From assembly GCA_943789485.1 (NCBI GenBank), contig CALSUH010000005.1, positions 186,001-250,000 of the forward strand: a stretch of DNA of 64,000 bases, written 5' to 3'. The notes beneath the pieces were generated by a model that made no database searches, was not told the DNA's origin, and was given only the letters and a program-made list of their open reading frames with translations. Shown one piece after another: positions 16,425 through 26,067 of this stretch; position 1 is the stretch's first letter; each line of letters begins with the position of its first letter. The position numbers and the translations under genes were made by a program. The stretch comes from an uncultured Pseudomonadales bacterium. GTDB lineage: Bacteria > Pseudomonadota > Gammaproteobacteria > Pseudomonadales > Pseudohongiellaceae.

Positions 16425-18605
16425 TTGCAGGTCCCAGTACTAGACACGATCGACTCTTTAGCCACAGATCTCGCCAGTTACCTCGGTAAAGATCAGGTCA
16501 ACAGTGTACGGCGCGCCTATTTCTATGCGGAACAAGCACACGAAGGCCAGTTCCGCCGTAGTGGTGATCCCTATGTCAGTCACCCCCTAGCAGTCGCCAG
16601 CATTCTCAGCGAAATGCACATGGACCATCAGAGCCTGATGGCCGCTATGCTGCACGACGTAATCGAAGACACCGGCATTACCAAGACAGCAATTAAGTCG
16701 CAGTTTGGCAATTCGGTTGCTGATCTGGTTGACGGTGTAAGCAAACTCAACAAGATAACTTTTAGTAGTCGCGCCGAAGCACAGGCGGAGAATTTCCAGA
16801 AAATGGCGATGGCCATGGCGAAAGATCTGCGCGTAATCTTGGTTAAAATCGCCGACCGTCTTCACAATATGCGCACGCTGGATGTGCTTGCTCCAGACAA
16901 GCGCCGACGCATCGCCCGAGAAACTCTTGATATCTATGCTCCCATCACTAATCGGCTGGGAATGAATACCGTTCGAGTCGAGTTTGAAGAACTGGGTTTC
17001 AGCGCGCTTTATCCGATGCGTGCACGTCGAATTTCGGCTGCCGTGAAAAGCGTGCGCGGCAACAGAAAAGAAATTCTTTCCAAGATAGAGACTTCGATTG
17101 CCGCTTGCTTAGAACGCGAAGGCCTGCCTGGGCGCTGCGCTGGACGCGAGAAACACCTCTACAGCATCTACGAGAAAATGCGCAGCCAACGCAAATCCTT
17201 CTCGGAGATCATGGATGTGTATGCGTTTCGCATCGTCGTCGATCGCGCGGATACTTGCTACCGCGTTTTAGGTGCCGTGCACAGCTTGTACAAACCTGTG
17301 CCCGGTCGCTTCAAAGACTATATCGCGATCCCGAAAGCAAACGGTTATCAATCTCTTCACACTACTCTGTTCGGCATGCACGGTGTGCCCATCGAAATTC
17401 AGATACGCACCGAAGAAATGGAGGCGATGGCTAACAACGGCATCGCCGCACATTGGCTCTATAAGTCGAGCGAGGACCTGCCAAGCAATCCCCATGTTCG
17501 CGCCCGTGAGTGGGTTAATGGCTTGCTAGACATGCAGAAGAACGCCGGCAACTCATTGGAGTTTATAGAGAACGTAAAGATCGATCTCTTCCCCGATGAG
17601 ATTTATCTTTTTACACCAAAAGGGACAATTTTCGAATTACCTGCAGGTTCTACGGCGGTGGATTTCGCTTATGCGATCCATACTGATGTCGGTAACTCCT
17701 GTGTAGCCTGTCGAATTAGTCGCCGTCTCGCGCCATTAAGTGAACCTCTGGAGAGCGGCCAAACCGTTGAGATCATTACCGCACCAGGCACACAGCCCAA
17801 CCCAGCATGGTTGAGTTTCGTTATTACCGGCAAGGCACGCAGCAACATTCGTCACCGCCTGAAGAATCAGAAACACTCCGAATCGGTTGCGCTAGGACGA
17901 CGTTTGCTGAATAAAGCATTGGCAGGCTTCGGTGATCAGTTGGACAGTATCTCACAAGAAAATATCGCCGCTATCTTGCAACAAACTAAACTCAAGTCTA
18001 TGGATCATTTGTTAGAAGAGATTGGCTTAGGTAACCGTATGTCCTACATGGTTGCACAACGATTGGCCTCTCATAGTAATATATCTGCCGACGACGCACA
18101 GAAAGTATCGGACAAGAAAGGTTCGCTCGATATTCGCGGTTCTGAAGGTATGGTAATGAACTATGCCAAGTGCTGCCATCCGATACCTGGCGATCCGGTC
18201 ATCGGACATATCAGTTCCGGCCGCGGCATGGTAATTCACACGGATGATTGTAATAACATCACCGATATTAGAGACAACCCAGAGAAGTGTGTGTCGGTGC
18301 GCTGGGACCCTGACGTTCAAGGCGAGTTCTCTGTAGAGCTGCGCGTTGAGTTAGAAAATGAGCGCGGTATTATCGCAACACTGGCGACGACGATTACTGG
18401 AACTGAGGCCAATATCGAAAAAATTTCCACCGTCGAGAGAGATGCTCGCTTCAGTATCGTGAATCTCTCACTCAATGTTCGTAACCGAGTTCATTTGGCA
18501 CGCGTTATGAAACGCGTGCGGCTCATCAAGGCCGTCGCAAAAGTAACTCGAGTTAAGAGCCGCAAGATACGCAAGACGATCAAGAATATCGTCGGTAGTA
18601 ACTAG
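16425..18605 (+). CDS. spoT: Bifunctional (p)ppGpp synthetase/hydrolase SpoT
   Basis: Makes and degrades the alarmone (p)ppGpp. 726 residues. The start is TTG, supported by GAGGAG seven bases before it and by family alignment of the N-terminus. The HD hydrolase domain shows His53 and HDVIEDT (residues 77-83); the synthetase domain has YAFRIVVD and the RFKDYIAIPKANGYQSLHT motif (the RxKD type seen in bifunctional enzymes); the TGS domain reads IYLFTPKGTIFELPAGSTAVDFAYAIHT; the zinc-finger-like region CCHPIPGD and a C-terminal ACT domain (GIIATLATTITGTEANIEKI) follow. It is in an operon with rpoZ; ridA begins 20 bases after it. Confidence 0.97.
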   Translation: MQVPVLDTIDSLATDLASYLGKDQVNSVRRAYFYAEQAHEGQFRRSGDPYVSHPLAVASILSEMHMDHQSLMAAMLHDVIEDTGITKTAIKSQFGNSVADLVDGVSKLNKITFSSRAEAQAENFQKMAMAMAKDLRVILVKIADRLHNMRTLDVLAPDKRRRIARETLDIYAPITNRLGMNTVRVEFEELGFSALYPMRARRISAAVKSVRGNRKEILSKIETSIAACLEREGLPGRCAGREKHLYSIYEKMRSQRKSFSEIMDVYAFRIVVDRADTCYRVLGAVHSLYKPVPGRFKDYIAIPKANGYQSLHTTLFGMHGVPIEIQIRTEEMEAMANNGIAAHWLYKSSEDLPSNPHVRAREWVNGLLDMQKNAGNSLEFIENVKIDLFPDEIYLFTPKGTIFELPAGSTAVDFAYAIHTDVGNSCVACRISRRLAPLSEPLESGQTVEIITAPGTQPNPAWLSFVITGKARSNIRHRLKNQKHSESVALGRRLLNKALAGFGDQLDSISQENIAAILQQTKLKSMDHLLEEIGLGNRMSYMVAQRLASHSNISADDAQKVSDKKGSLDIRGSEGMVMNYAKCCHPIPGDPVIGHISSGRGMVIHTDDCNNITDIRDNPEKCVSVRWDPDVQGEFSVELRVELENERGIIATLATTITGTEANIEKISTVERDARFSIVNLSLNVRNRVHLARVMKRVRLIKAVAKVTRVKSRKIRKTIKNIVGSN

Positions 18606-18625
18606 ATATAAATCGGGGAATTTCC

Positions 18626-19009
18626 ATGACTACACTAGAACAAGTTCATTCCAATACGGCGCCAGCAGCAATTGGCCCCTACTCCCAGGCGATTAAAGCC
18701 GGCCCTCTAGTTTTCCTGTCGGGACAGATTCCGTTAGATCCCGGAAGCATGGAGATCATCTCCGATGATGTAATCGCGCAGACCCATCAAGTTTTTAAGA
18801 ACCTGATCGCAGTCGCAGAAGCTGCCGGCGGCAGTTTAAGCAATGCCGCGAAACTGACTATCTATGTTACCGACCTTGGTGACTTCGCTGTGATAAACGA
18901 GATCATGGCTGGATATTTCTCAAAGCCCTATCCAGCACGCGCTACGATACAAGTCAGCGCCCTGCCCAAAGGGTCTAGGGTTGAAATCGACGCCGTTCTG
19001 GCGTTATAG
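18626..19009 (+). CDS. ridA: RidA family 2-iminobutanoate/2-iminopropanoate deaminase
   Basis: Hydrolyses reactive enamine/imine intermediates released by PLP enzymes. 127 residues, standard. The N-terminus carries NTAPAAIGPYSQAIKAG; FLSGQIPLDP and the catalytic Arg in YPARATIQVSALPKGSRVEIDA are present. It follows spoT closely (20 bases) and precedes recG, where trmH often sits in Enterobacteria; ridA in this position is common in Pseudomonas-type chromosomes. Confidence 0.95.
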   Translation: MTTLEQVHSNTAPAAIGPYSQAIKAGPLVFLSGQIPLDPGSMEIISDDVIAQTHQVFKNLIAVAEAAGGSLSNAAKLTIYVTDLGDFAVINEIMAGYFSKPYPARATIQVSALPKGSRVEIDAVLAL

Positions 19010-19153
19010 CTTCACTATAGAGCCAATGGCTGACGGGCATGGCTTGGCGCGTTCGTAGCACTACTGTATAAAAACACATATACTTTGTTCGTTCCTGCCG
19101 GACAGGGTGAGCTTGGTCCTGTCTAGGCGCTGTCGATCTCTGAATAGAGAGTA

Positions 19154-21301
19154 GTGGACTCTCTGCTAAATCGGACACTACGCACTGTGAATACTGTCAG
19201 CCAACAGCTAGACAAAATCCCCATCACGCGTTTAAAAGGCGTCGGCCCCGCGCTTGAGAAGAAACTAAACGCTATTGGTATCCATAACCTGCAAGACCTA
19301 CTATTCCACCTACCTTTGCGCTATGAAGACAGGTCTCGAGTCGTCTCCATCGGCTCAATAAGTGCCGGCGAAACCGTACAGATACAAGGTGAGGTCCGCA
19401 GTACCGACATACAGTTCGGTCGTCGCCGAAGTCTTCGCTCTACAGTTAGAGACAATAGCGGCTTCATCACACTTCGCTTTTTTCATTTTAGTAACGCGCA
19501 GAAGGGTTCGCTTGCCGTCGGCAACCACGTCCGCTGCTACGGTGAAGTGCGACGCGGTAGGTCTGGGCTCGAGCTATTTCATCCCGAGTACCGAGTCGTG
19601 CGCGAAAACGAAGACATAGTCGTCGAAGACTCCCTTACCGCTATCTATCCAACCACCGAAGGGCTTGGGCAGGCTCGCCTACGCAGCATCGCGAATCAGG
19701 CGCTCGCTTTCTTGCCCGCTATTGCTGATGATTCTATTATTGGTTCCGCCCTGCAAGAATTATTGCCAGATGAATTGATTGAGAAATTCACTCTTCATTC
19801 TCTTGCCGATGCAATAAGACTGATTCATCGACCTCCGCTGGAGGCTCCGCTGAGTTGCTTAAGTGAAGGCAAAAACCCGGGGCAGCATCGCCTGTCTTTT
19901 GAAGAGTTACTCGCTCACCGCCTGTGCATGCGCCGTTTTAAGTCTGACGCACAGCAGCAGCCTGCTCCAAAGTTTGGCGATTCTCCAGCGTTGGTGACAG
20001 ACTTCCTCAAGGCACTTCCCTTCACTCTAACTAACGGCCAGCAGCGCGCCTACAAAGAGATCGCCGACGATCTAGCGCGCACCTGCCCCATGCTTAGGCT
20101 GCTGCAAGGTGATGTGGGGTCGGGCAAGACTGTGGTTGCTGCGCTATCGGCACTGCATGCAATTACCGAGGGTTATCAAGTAGCAATAATGGCACCTACA
20201 GAGTTATTGGCAGAGCAACACCTTACGAGTTTTTGCCAGTGGTTCGAACCGCTAGGAATCAACGTTGGTTGGCTAAGTGGAAAGACAAAAGGAAAAGCCC
20301 GCACCCTACAACTTGCATCAGCAGCCAATGCAGACTGCCAACTACTCGTAGGAACCCACGCGCTTTTTCAAGACGAGGTGATCTACGGCAAGCTCGGGCT
20401 CATCATCATAGATGAACAGCACCGCTTCGGAGTACACCAGCGACTCGCCTTACGTGAGAAGGCAAATCAGCACGCATTGAGCCCACATCAGTTAGTTATG
20501 ACCGCGACCCCTATTCCTAGAACACTGGCTATGAGCGCCTATGCCGATCTCGATAACTCGATAATCGATGAGCTACCCCCAGGGCGAATCCCTGTAAACA
20601 CTGCAATAATTTCCAACGATCGCCGAGACCAGGTTATGCAGCGCATTGAGAGCGCCTGCAAAGTAAATAGCCAAGCCTATTGGGTCTGCACTTTGATCGA
20701 GGAGAACGAGGTACTGCAATGCCAGGCAGCAGAAGTGACTGCCGAACAGCTCACCACACAGTTACCGGATATAAAAGTTGGGCTTATTCATGGGCGCATG
20801 AAACCACAAGAGAAAGTGGAGATCATGCAGCGTTTCAAGCAGGGGGATTTGCAGTTGCTGGTAGCGACTACCGTTATCGAAGTTGGCGTCGATGTGCCCA
20901 ATGCCAGTCTGATGGTAATAGAGAACCCTGAGCGTCTTGGTCTGGCGCAGTTGCATCAACTGCGTGGCCGTGTCGGAAGAGGGTCGACCCACAGCCATTG
21001 TATCCTGCTGTATCAGACACCTCTGTCTAAAGCTGGCAAGCAACGCCTATCGGTAATGCGCGAGAGTACCGATGGATTCTACATCGCTGAGAAAGACCTC
21101 GAGCTACGCGGACCCGGCCAAGTTTTAGGCACCCAACAGACCGGGTTGATGAGCTTTAAGGTGGCAGACATCAGTCGTGATGCCGACCTCTTAGATCAGG
21201 TAAAAATTGCTTCAGAAATAGTTCTTGAAAAGTACCCTGAAATCATCGACCCATTGATTCAGCGTTGGTTAGCAGACAACGTCCACTACGCCAATGTCTA
21301 G
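19154..21301 (+). CDS. recG: ATP-dependent DNA helicase RecG
   Basis: Branch-migration helicase that remodels stalled forks and Holliday junctions. Up to 715 residues from a GTG; E. coli RecG is 693. Domains: N-terminal wedge/OB-fold (conserved lead-in LKGVGPALEKKL near residue 30, then LPLRYEDRS), helicase motif I GDVGSGKTVVAA, motif II IIDEQHRFG (DExH type), motif III TATPIPRTL, and motif VI QLRGRVGRG. The GTG at 19154 lacks a well-spaced ribosome binding site and the GTG at 19187 is an alternative, so the start is uncertain by ~11 residues. Identity is secure. Confidence 0.95.
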   Translation: MDSLLNRTLRTVNTVSQQLDKIPITRLKGVGPALEKKLNAIGIHNLQDLLFHLPLRYEDRSRVVSIGSISAGETVQIQGEVRSTDIQFGRRRSLRSTVRDNSGFITLRFFHFSNAQKGSLAVGNHVRCYGEVRRGRSGLELFHPEYRVVRENEDIVVEDSLTAIYPTTEGLGQARLRSIANQALAFLPAIADDSIIGSALQELLPDELIEKFTLHSLADAIRLIHRPPLEAPLSCLSEGKNPGQHRLSFEELLAHRLCMRRFKSDAQQQPAPKFGDSPALVTDFLKALPFTLTNGQQRAYKEIADDLARTCPMLRLLQGDVGSGKTVVAALSALHAITEGYQVAIMAPTELLAEQHLTSFCQWFEPLGINVGWLSGKTKGKARTLQLASAANADCQLLVGTHALFQDEVIYGKLGLIIIDEQHRFGVHQRLALREKANQHALSPHQLVMTATPIPRTLAMSAYADLDNSIIDELPPGRIPVNTAIISNDRRDQVMQRIESACKVNSQAYWVCTLIEENEVLQCQAAEVTAEQLTTQLPDIKVGLIHGRMKPQEKVEIMQRFKQGDLQLLVATTVIEVGVDVPNASLMVIENPERLGLAQLHQLRGRVGRGSTHSHCILLYQTPLSKAGKQRLSVMRESTDGFYIAEKDLELRGPGQVLGTQQTGLMSFKVADISRDADLLDQVKIASEIVLEKYPEIIDPLIQRWLADNVHYANV

Positions 21302-21342
21302 CCAGCCAAGGGCTGTTTACTTTCATAAGACCCTTGAGTACT

Positions 21343-21354
21343 CCCCCCCCCCCC
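21343..21354 (+). repeat. C12 homopolymer in recG-ubiA spacer
   Basis: Twelve consecutive C residues, 42 bases after the recG stop and 75 bases before the ubiA ATG. Such tracts slip easily in replication and sequencing. Confidence 0.9.
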
Positions 21355-21429
21355 AAACTAATTTTTACTCTTACCCTAAAGTCTTCTATGCTAGCGGTTC
21401 CCTAAGCAGTAGCTAAGTATTAATTCCTC

Positions 21430-22344
21430 ATGGAATCTGTCAGAAATATTTGCGCCAAAATAATTTCGCAGTTTCGGTCTAGATTTCCGGAACTCTACAC
21501 CAAGCTACCGGCGTTCACGGAACTAACACGCGCCAATAAGCCTATCGGTATCTATCTACTACTTTGGCCAACGATCTCTGCGCTGTGGATCGCCGAAGAA
21601 GGTCTCCCCCGATTTTCATTGCTGTTTATTTTTGTCGTGGGCACGGCTCTCATGCGCTCGGCCGGATGCTGCATAAATGATTTTGCCGACCATACGATCG
21701 ATGGAAAAGTAGGTAGAACCCAGCGACGACCGTTGGTCTTGGGATCGTTGACAAGAAAGGATGCTTTCCTTTGTTTCGCGCTGCTATCCCTAATCAGTTT
21801 TTGTTTAGTCTTAATGACAAATGAAAGAACCATCATTCTCTCCTTTGCCGCCGTTGCATTAGTAGCGCTATACCCCTTCATGAAACGATTCACGAACTTG
21901 CCTCAGCTGGTATTGGGAATCGTCTTCTCTTGGGGAATATTAATGGCTTTCTCCGCAGCGACCGGAAATATTCCACAACCTGCCTATCTCTTATTCGTGG
22001 CAAATTGCTTGTGGACTGTAGCCTACGATACGCAGTATGCGATGGTAGATAGGGAGTTCGATCTTAAAATAGGAGTCAAGTCTACCGCGATACTATTTGG
22101 CGATGCCGACAAGGTCATCATCGGCAGTCTGCAGGTCATGTTTATTCTAGCGATGATTCTCGCTGGCAGGCAATTCGAACTTGGGGCGCCGTACTATCTC
22201 TCTCTGGTCATAGCAAGCGGGTTCCTTGCCTATCAGCAATATCTCATCAAGGATCGATTGCCGGGGCCCTGTTTCGAATCGTTTCTGAATAACAATTGGG
22301 TTGGAGCAGTGATCTTTATCGGCGTGTTGCTGAGCTTCATCTAA
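21430..22344 (+). CDS. ubiA: 4-hydroxybenzoate polyprenyltransferase
   Basis: Integral membrane enzyme that prenylates 4-hydroxybenzoate in ubiquinone synthesis. 304 residues (E. coli 290), with a slightly longer N-terminus. The first prenyl-diphosphate-binding motif is CCINDFADHTIDGKVGRTQRRP (N-D-x-x-D), and the second is DTQYAMVDREFDLKIGVKST. Multiple hydrophobic helices follow (e.g. LVLGIVFSWGILMAF, VIFIGVLLSFI). The preceding chorismate lyase gene ubiC found in many relatives is absent; the C12 tract lies in the upstream spacer. It is convergent with the acyl-CoA dehydrogenase gene. Confidence 0.95.
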   Translation: MESVRNICAKIISQFRSRFPELYTKLPAFTELTRANKPIGIYLLLWPTISALWIAEEGLPRFSLLFIFVVGTALMRSAGCCINDFADHTIDGKVGRTQRRPLVLGSLTRKDAFLCFALLSLISFCLVLMTNERTIILSFAAVALVALYPFMKRFTNLPQLVLGIVFSWGILMAFSAATGNIPQPAYLLFVANCLWTVAYDTQYAMVDREFDLKIGVKSTAILFGDADKVIIGSLQVMFILAMILAGRQFELGAPYYLSLVIASGFLAYQQYLIKDRLPGPCFESFLNNNWVGAVIFIGVLLSFI

Positions 22345-22407
22345 CACTGCCTGATGGGCCAACTTCGTCTTATCGATTGAAGTTAGCCGATCGCAACTTA
22401 CGGGGAC

Positions 22408-23595
22408 TTATCCGAAAGCCTGTATGCCAGTTTGTGATCTGCCAAGAATTAGCGCGTGAATGTCCTGAGTTCCCTCATAGGTATTCACTACTTCCAGGTT
22501 CTGACAATGACGCATAACCGGATATTCATCCGAAATGCCATTGCCGCCCAACATATCCCGCGCCTCTCGAGCCGCATCCAATGCCTTCAGACAAGAGTTG
22601 CGCTTTAACAGAGAAATAAGCGGTGGCGCCAGCTTCCCCTGATCTCGTAAGCGGCAAGCTTGTAAGCATCCCTGTAGAGCTAAGGAGATATCGGTTTGCA
22701 TGATAGCCAGCTTCTTCTGAATCAATTGATTCGCCGCAAGTGGCCTGCCGAATTGTTTTCTATCCAACGTGTATTGCAGCGCTGTATGCCAGCAAGTTTC
22801 TGCGGCGCCTAGAGCTCCCCAGGCAATTCCGAGCCGCGCAGAATTCAGACAGCTAAACGGACCCGCCAAACCCTTCGCATGAGGTAACTTGTTCTCCTCC
22901 GGCACAAATACTTCGTTCATCACGATCTCACCGGTTATCGACGCCCGCAAGGCTAGTTTCCCTTCTATCTTAGGCGCACTTAGCCCCTTCATGCCTTTAT
23001 CGAGAATGTATCCGCAGATCGTACCAGTATCGTCTTTCGCCCAAACGATGAAAACATCAGCAATCGGTGAGTTACTGATCCAGTTTTTCGCGCCAGTCAG
23101 GGAATACCCGCCAGCAACGGATTTCGCGCTCGTGATCATGCCGCCCGGATCAGAGCCGTAATCAGGCTCGGTTAGACCGAAGCAGCCGATATATTCCCCG
23201 CTCGCTAGTTTCGGCAGGTATTTTTGTTTCTGCTCTTCGCTGCCAAATGTATTGATCGGATGCATAACCAAACTAGATTGAACGCTCATCATTGACCGAT
23301 AACCAGAATCCACTGCCTCAATCTCACGCGCCATCAGTCCATAACAGACATAATTAACGCCGGCACAGCCATAACCTTCGATGGTCGAACCGAGCAGACC
23401 TAGCGCGCCCAATTCACGAAATATCTCCGGATCGGTTTCCTCTTTTTGATAGGCTTCGCGAACGCGGGGTAGCAACTTCTCCTGTGAGTATTGCTTCGCC
23501 GTATTTCGAACAAGACGCTCTTCTTCCGATAATTGTTCTTCCATTGCAAATGGATCTGCCCAATTGAATGGCGCATTATCCGATCTGACAGACAT
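22408..23595 (-). CDS. gcdH: Acyl-CoA dehydrogenase, glutaryl-CoA dehydrogenase type
   Basis: FAD enzyme that oxidises and decarboxylates glutaryl-CoA to crotonyl-CoA in lysine/tryptophan breakdown. 395 residues. Features typical of the glutaryl branch: the N-terminal [23 protein letters not shown] (with the conserved Arg), [35 protein letters not shown], and near the C-terminus the catalytic Glu in [17 protein letters not shown]. It stands alone, without the CoA-transferase or LysR regulator that accompanies gcdH in Pseudomonas. Its specificity is inferred from these motifs; a closely related short-chain enzyme cannot be fully excluded. Confidence 0.88.
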   Translation of the reverse strand: MSVRSDNAPFNWADPFAMEEQLSEEERLVRNTAKQYSQEKLLPRVREAYQKEETDPEIFRELGALGLLGSTIEGYGCAGVNYVCYGLMAREIEAVDSGYRSMMSVQSSLVMHPINTFGSEEQKQKYLPKLASGEYIGCFGLTEPDYGSDPGGMITSAKSVAGGYSLTGAKNWISNSPIADVFIVWAKDDTGTICGYILDKGMKGLSAPKIEGKLALRASITGEIVMNEVFVPEENKLPHAKGLAGPFSCLNSARLGIAWGALGAAETCWHTALQYTLDRKQFGRPLAANQLIQKKLAIMQTDISLALQGCLQACRLRDQGKLAPPLISLLKRNSCLKALDAAREARDMLGGNGISDEYPVMRHCQNLEVVNTYEGTQDIHALILGRSQTGIQAFG

Positions 23596-23837
23596 AGCTT
23601 TCTCCTAGTTGACTCAAGCTACCCAGTCGAATGGATAACCTCTTTAGTTCATGTGTGTTCGGTTTGCTCAATGCAATCGGTTTATCAGCGAGCGCGTGCC
23701 CGCTCTAATCCGTCCGTAGGCGCGGTATTCTATCAAACTTCAGCATTTTTAACTAAGAGAGCTGTAACTCATCTAGATGACGATTTTACTCAGATAAAGC
23801 GGAGAATATCGGCGACATTTTGATAGAATAACGCGCC

Positions 23838-26045
23838 ATGGATGTCTCCCACATATTAGATTCACTCAACGATGAACAAAGAAACGCAGTAGCGAATCCG
23901 TCGCAGCACCTGCTGGTACTGGCCGGTGCTGGTAGCGGCAAGACCCGCGTGCTTGTGCACAGGATCGCCTGGCTGCTGGAAGCCGAGCAGGCATCCCCCT
24001 ATTCTATTCTCGCCGTGACCTTTACCAATAAATCCGCACGAGAAATGCGTGGCCGCATCGAGTCGCTGATGGCGAATTCCTTCGCAGGCATGTGGGTTGG
24101 TACCTTTCACGGCCTTGCCCATCGACTGCTGCGCACCCATTGGAAAGAAGCCGGCCTAGTCCAAGACTTCCAGATCCTCGATGGCGACGATCAGCTGCGT
24201 TTGGTCAAGCGTATCAATCGATCATTGAAGATAGATGAAGACAAATGGCCTGCGAAACAGTGCCAGTGGTATATCAATTCACAAAAGGATGAGGGGCTAC
24301 GCTCCGGCAATATCGATCATTTTGAGGACGATTACACGAAGACTGTACTCAAGGTTTATAAAGCCTACGAGGAAGCATGCGATCGCGGCGGCATGATCGA
24401 TTTCGGGGAGATCTTGCTCCGAGCGCACGAGCTTTGGCTAAAGAACCCTCAGGTACTGGAACACTACCAGCGACGCTTTAAACACATTTTGGTTGATGAG
24501 TTTCAAGACACCAACTCTATTCAATATGCCTGGCTGCGAGTGCTGGCCGGAACGCAGAACCAACTGATGGTAGTTGGAGATGATGATCAATCGATCTACG
24601 GTTGGCGCGGCGCTAAGATAGAGAATATCCAACAGTTCAATGTAGATTTCAGCGATGCCGACACCGTGCGTTTGGAACAGAACTACCGCTCTACCTCCAC
24701 GATTCTCAAGGCTGCCAATAAGCTGATCTCAAATAACCAAAGTCGCCTCGGCAAGAACCTCTGGACTGAGGATGGTGATGGCGAGCAGATCAGCTTATAC
24801 GAAGCATTCAATGAACAGGATGAGGCGCGCTTCATCGTAGATCGTCTGCAGGACTGGTTTAACAACGGGAACCGCCGCTCCGAAGCAGCTATCCTTTACC
24901 GCTCCAACGCGCAGTCGCGCGAACTGGAAGACGCTCTATTGCGTATGGGCATGCCCTATCGTATCTACGGCGGCCACCGCTTCTACGAACGGCTCGAGAT
25001 CAAGAACGCGCTGGCCTATCTGCGCCTAGTAATAAACAGAGACGACGATACCGCCGTCGAGCGTGTGATTAATGTTCCAACGCGCGGCATCGGTGGCCGA
25101 ACTATCGAACAGGTTAGAAGCGTAGCAAGAGAAGAGAACTGCTCCCTCTGGCAGGCGTGTGCCAAGTGTGTGAACGAATCCCTCATGACATCGAGGGCTT
25201 CCAGTGCTGTACTCGGCTTTCTGGAGCTAATAGATGAGCTAAGCCTTGCCTGTGGCGAATTGGAGTTAGCAGAAAAGACAGAGCACATTGTTAATCACAC
25301 CGGCCTGATTCAACATCACGAAAAGGAAGGCGGTGAGAAAGCTCGTGCACGCATTGAGAACCTCGAGGAACTAGTAACAGCTGCAAACAATTTCGACGAC
25401 CCAGATATTGATAAAGACTTCGACCTAAAATCTAACGCCTTCCTGTCTGCATTCCTCGACAAAGCGGCCTTAGATGCAGGCGAGACGCAGGCTGATGAAT
25501 CCGAAGACGCTGTGCAATTAATGACTCTGCACTCCGCAAAGGGCTTAGAATTTCACCTCGTCTTTCTTGCGGGCATGGAGGAAGGGCTGTTTCCTCACAA
25601 AATGTCTATGAACAACATTGCCGGTCTCGAAGAAGAGAGGCGACTTTGCTATGTCGGAATAACACGCGCCAGAACCAAGTTGTATATTAGTCATGCAGAA
25701 TCTAGAAGGTTACATGGCGATGTGAATCTTTGTCGTCCCTCGCGTTTCATCAGTGAAATACCAAACGAGTTGCTTGATGAGGTTCGAATGAAGTCTAGCG
25801 TCAGCAGGCCGTCGTTCGGCAATACCCGAATCGGCAGCAGAGCCAGCAGCAAACTCAGTGGCGACATAGAGGTACCGGAAACTAATTTGTCATTGGGGCA
25901 GCGCGTCATCCACGGAAAATTCGGTGAAGGTGTTATCCTTAACTATGAAGGACAAGGGCCTAATGCCCGAGTTCAGGTAAACTTCGATGCAGTGGGAAGT
26001 AAGTGGTTGGTGCTGTCCTATGCCAAACTGGAAGTGTTGGCGTGA
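23838..26045 (+). CDS. uvrD: DNA helicase II UvrD
   Basis: SF1A 3' to 5' helicase used in nucleotide excision and mismatch repair. 735 residues (E. coli 720). The opening MDVSHILDSLNDEQRNAV, then Walker A VLAGAGSGKTRVLVHRIAWL (about residues 27-46), is nearly the UvrD signature; helicase motifs TFTNKSAREM (Ia), DEFQDTN (II), GDDDQSIYGWRGA (III), EQNYRST (IV), LMTLHSAKGLEF (V) and VGITRAR (VI) are all present, and the C-terminal Tudor-like end (GQRVIHGKFGEGVI) is intact. It is divergent from the acyl-CoA dehydrogenase gene. I saw no clear LexA box ahead of it. Confidence 0.96.
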   Translation: MDVSHILDSLNDEQRNAVANPSQHLLVLAGAGSGKTRVLVHRIAWLLEAEQASPYSILAVTFTNKSAREMRGRIESLMANSFAGMWVGTFHGLAHRLLRTHWKEAGLVQDFQILDGDDQLRLVKRINRSLKIDEDKWPAKQCQWYINSQKDEGLRSGNIDHFEDDYTKTVLKVYKAYEEACDRGGMIDFGEILLRAHELWLKNPQVLEHYQRRFKHILVDEFQDTNSIQYAWLRVLAGTQNQLMVVGDDDQSIYGWRGAKIENIQQFNVDFSDADTVRLEQNYRSTSTILKAANKLISNNQSRLGKNLWTEDGDGEQISLYEAFNEQDEARFIVDRLQDWFNNGNRRSEAAILYRSNAQSRELEDALLRMGMPYRIYGGHRFYERLEIKNALAYLRLVINRDDDTAVERVINVPTRGIGGRTIEQVRSVAREENCSLWQACAKCVNESLMTSRASSAVLGFLELIDELSLACGELELAEKTEHIVNHTGLIQHHEKEGGEKARARIENLEELVTAANNFDDPDIDKDFDLKSNAFLSAFLDKAALDAGETQADESEDAVQLMTLHSAKGLEFHLVFLAGMEEGLFPHKMSMNNIAGLEEERRLCYVGITRARTKLYISHAESRRLHGDVNLCRPSRFISEIPNELLDEVRMKSSVSRPSFGNTRIGSRASSKLSGDIEVPETNLSLGQRVIHGKFGEGVILNYEGQGPNARVQVNFDAVGSKWLVLSYAKLEVLA

Positions 26046-26067
26046 CACGAGATAAGTAGGAAAAACT

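Noticed and set aside
19064..19079. LexA-box-like CTG-N10-CAT upstream of recG
   Set aside because: One end deviates from CTG-N10-CAG and recG is not known as a LexA target; too weak to list as an SOS operator.
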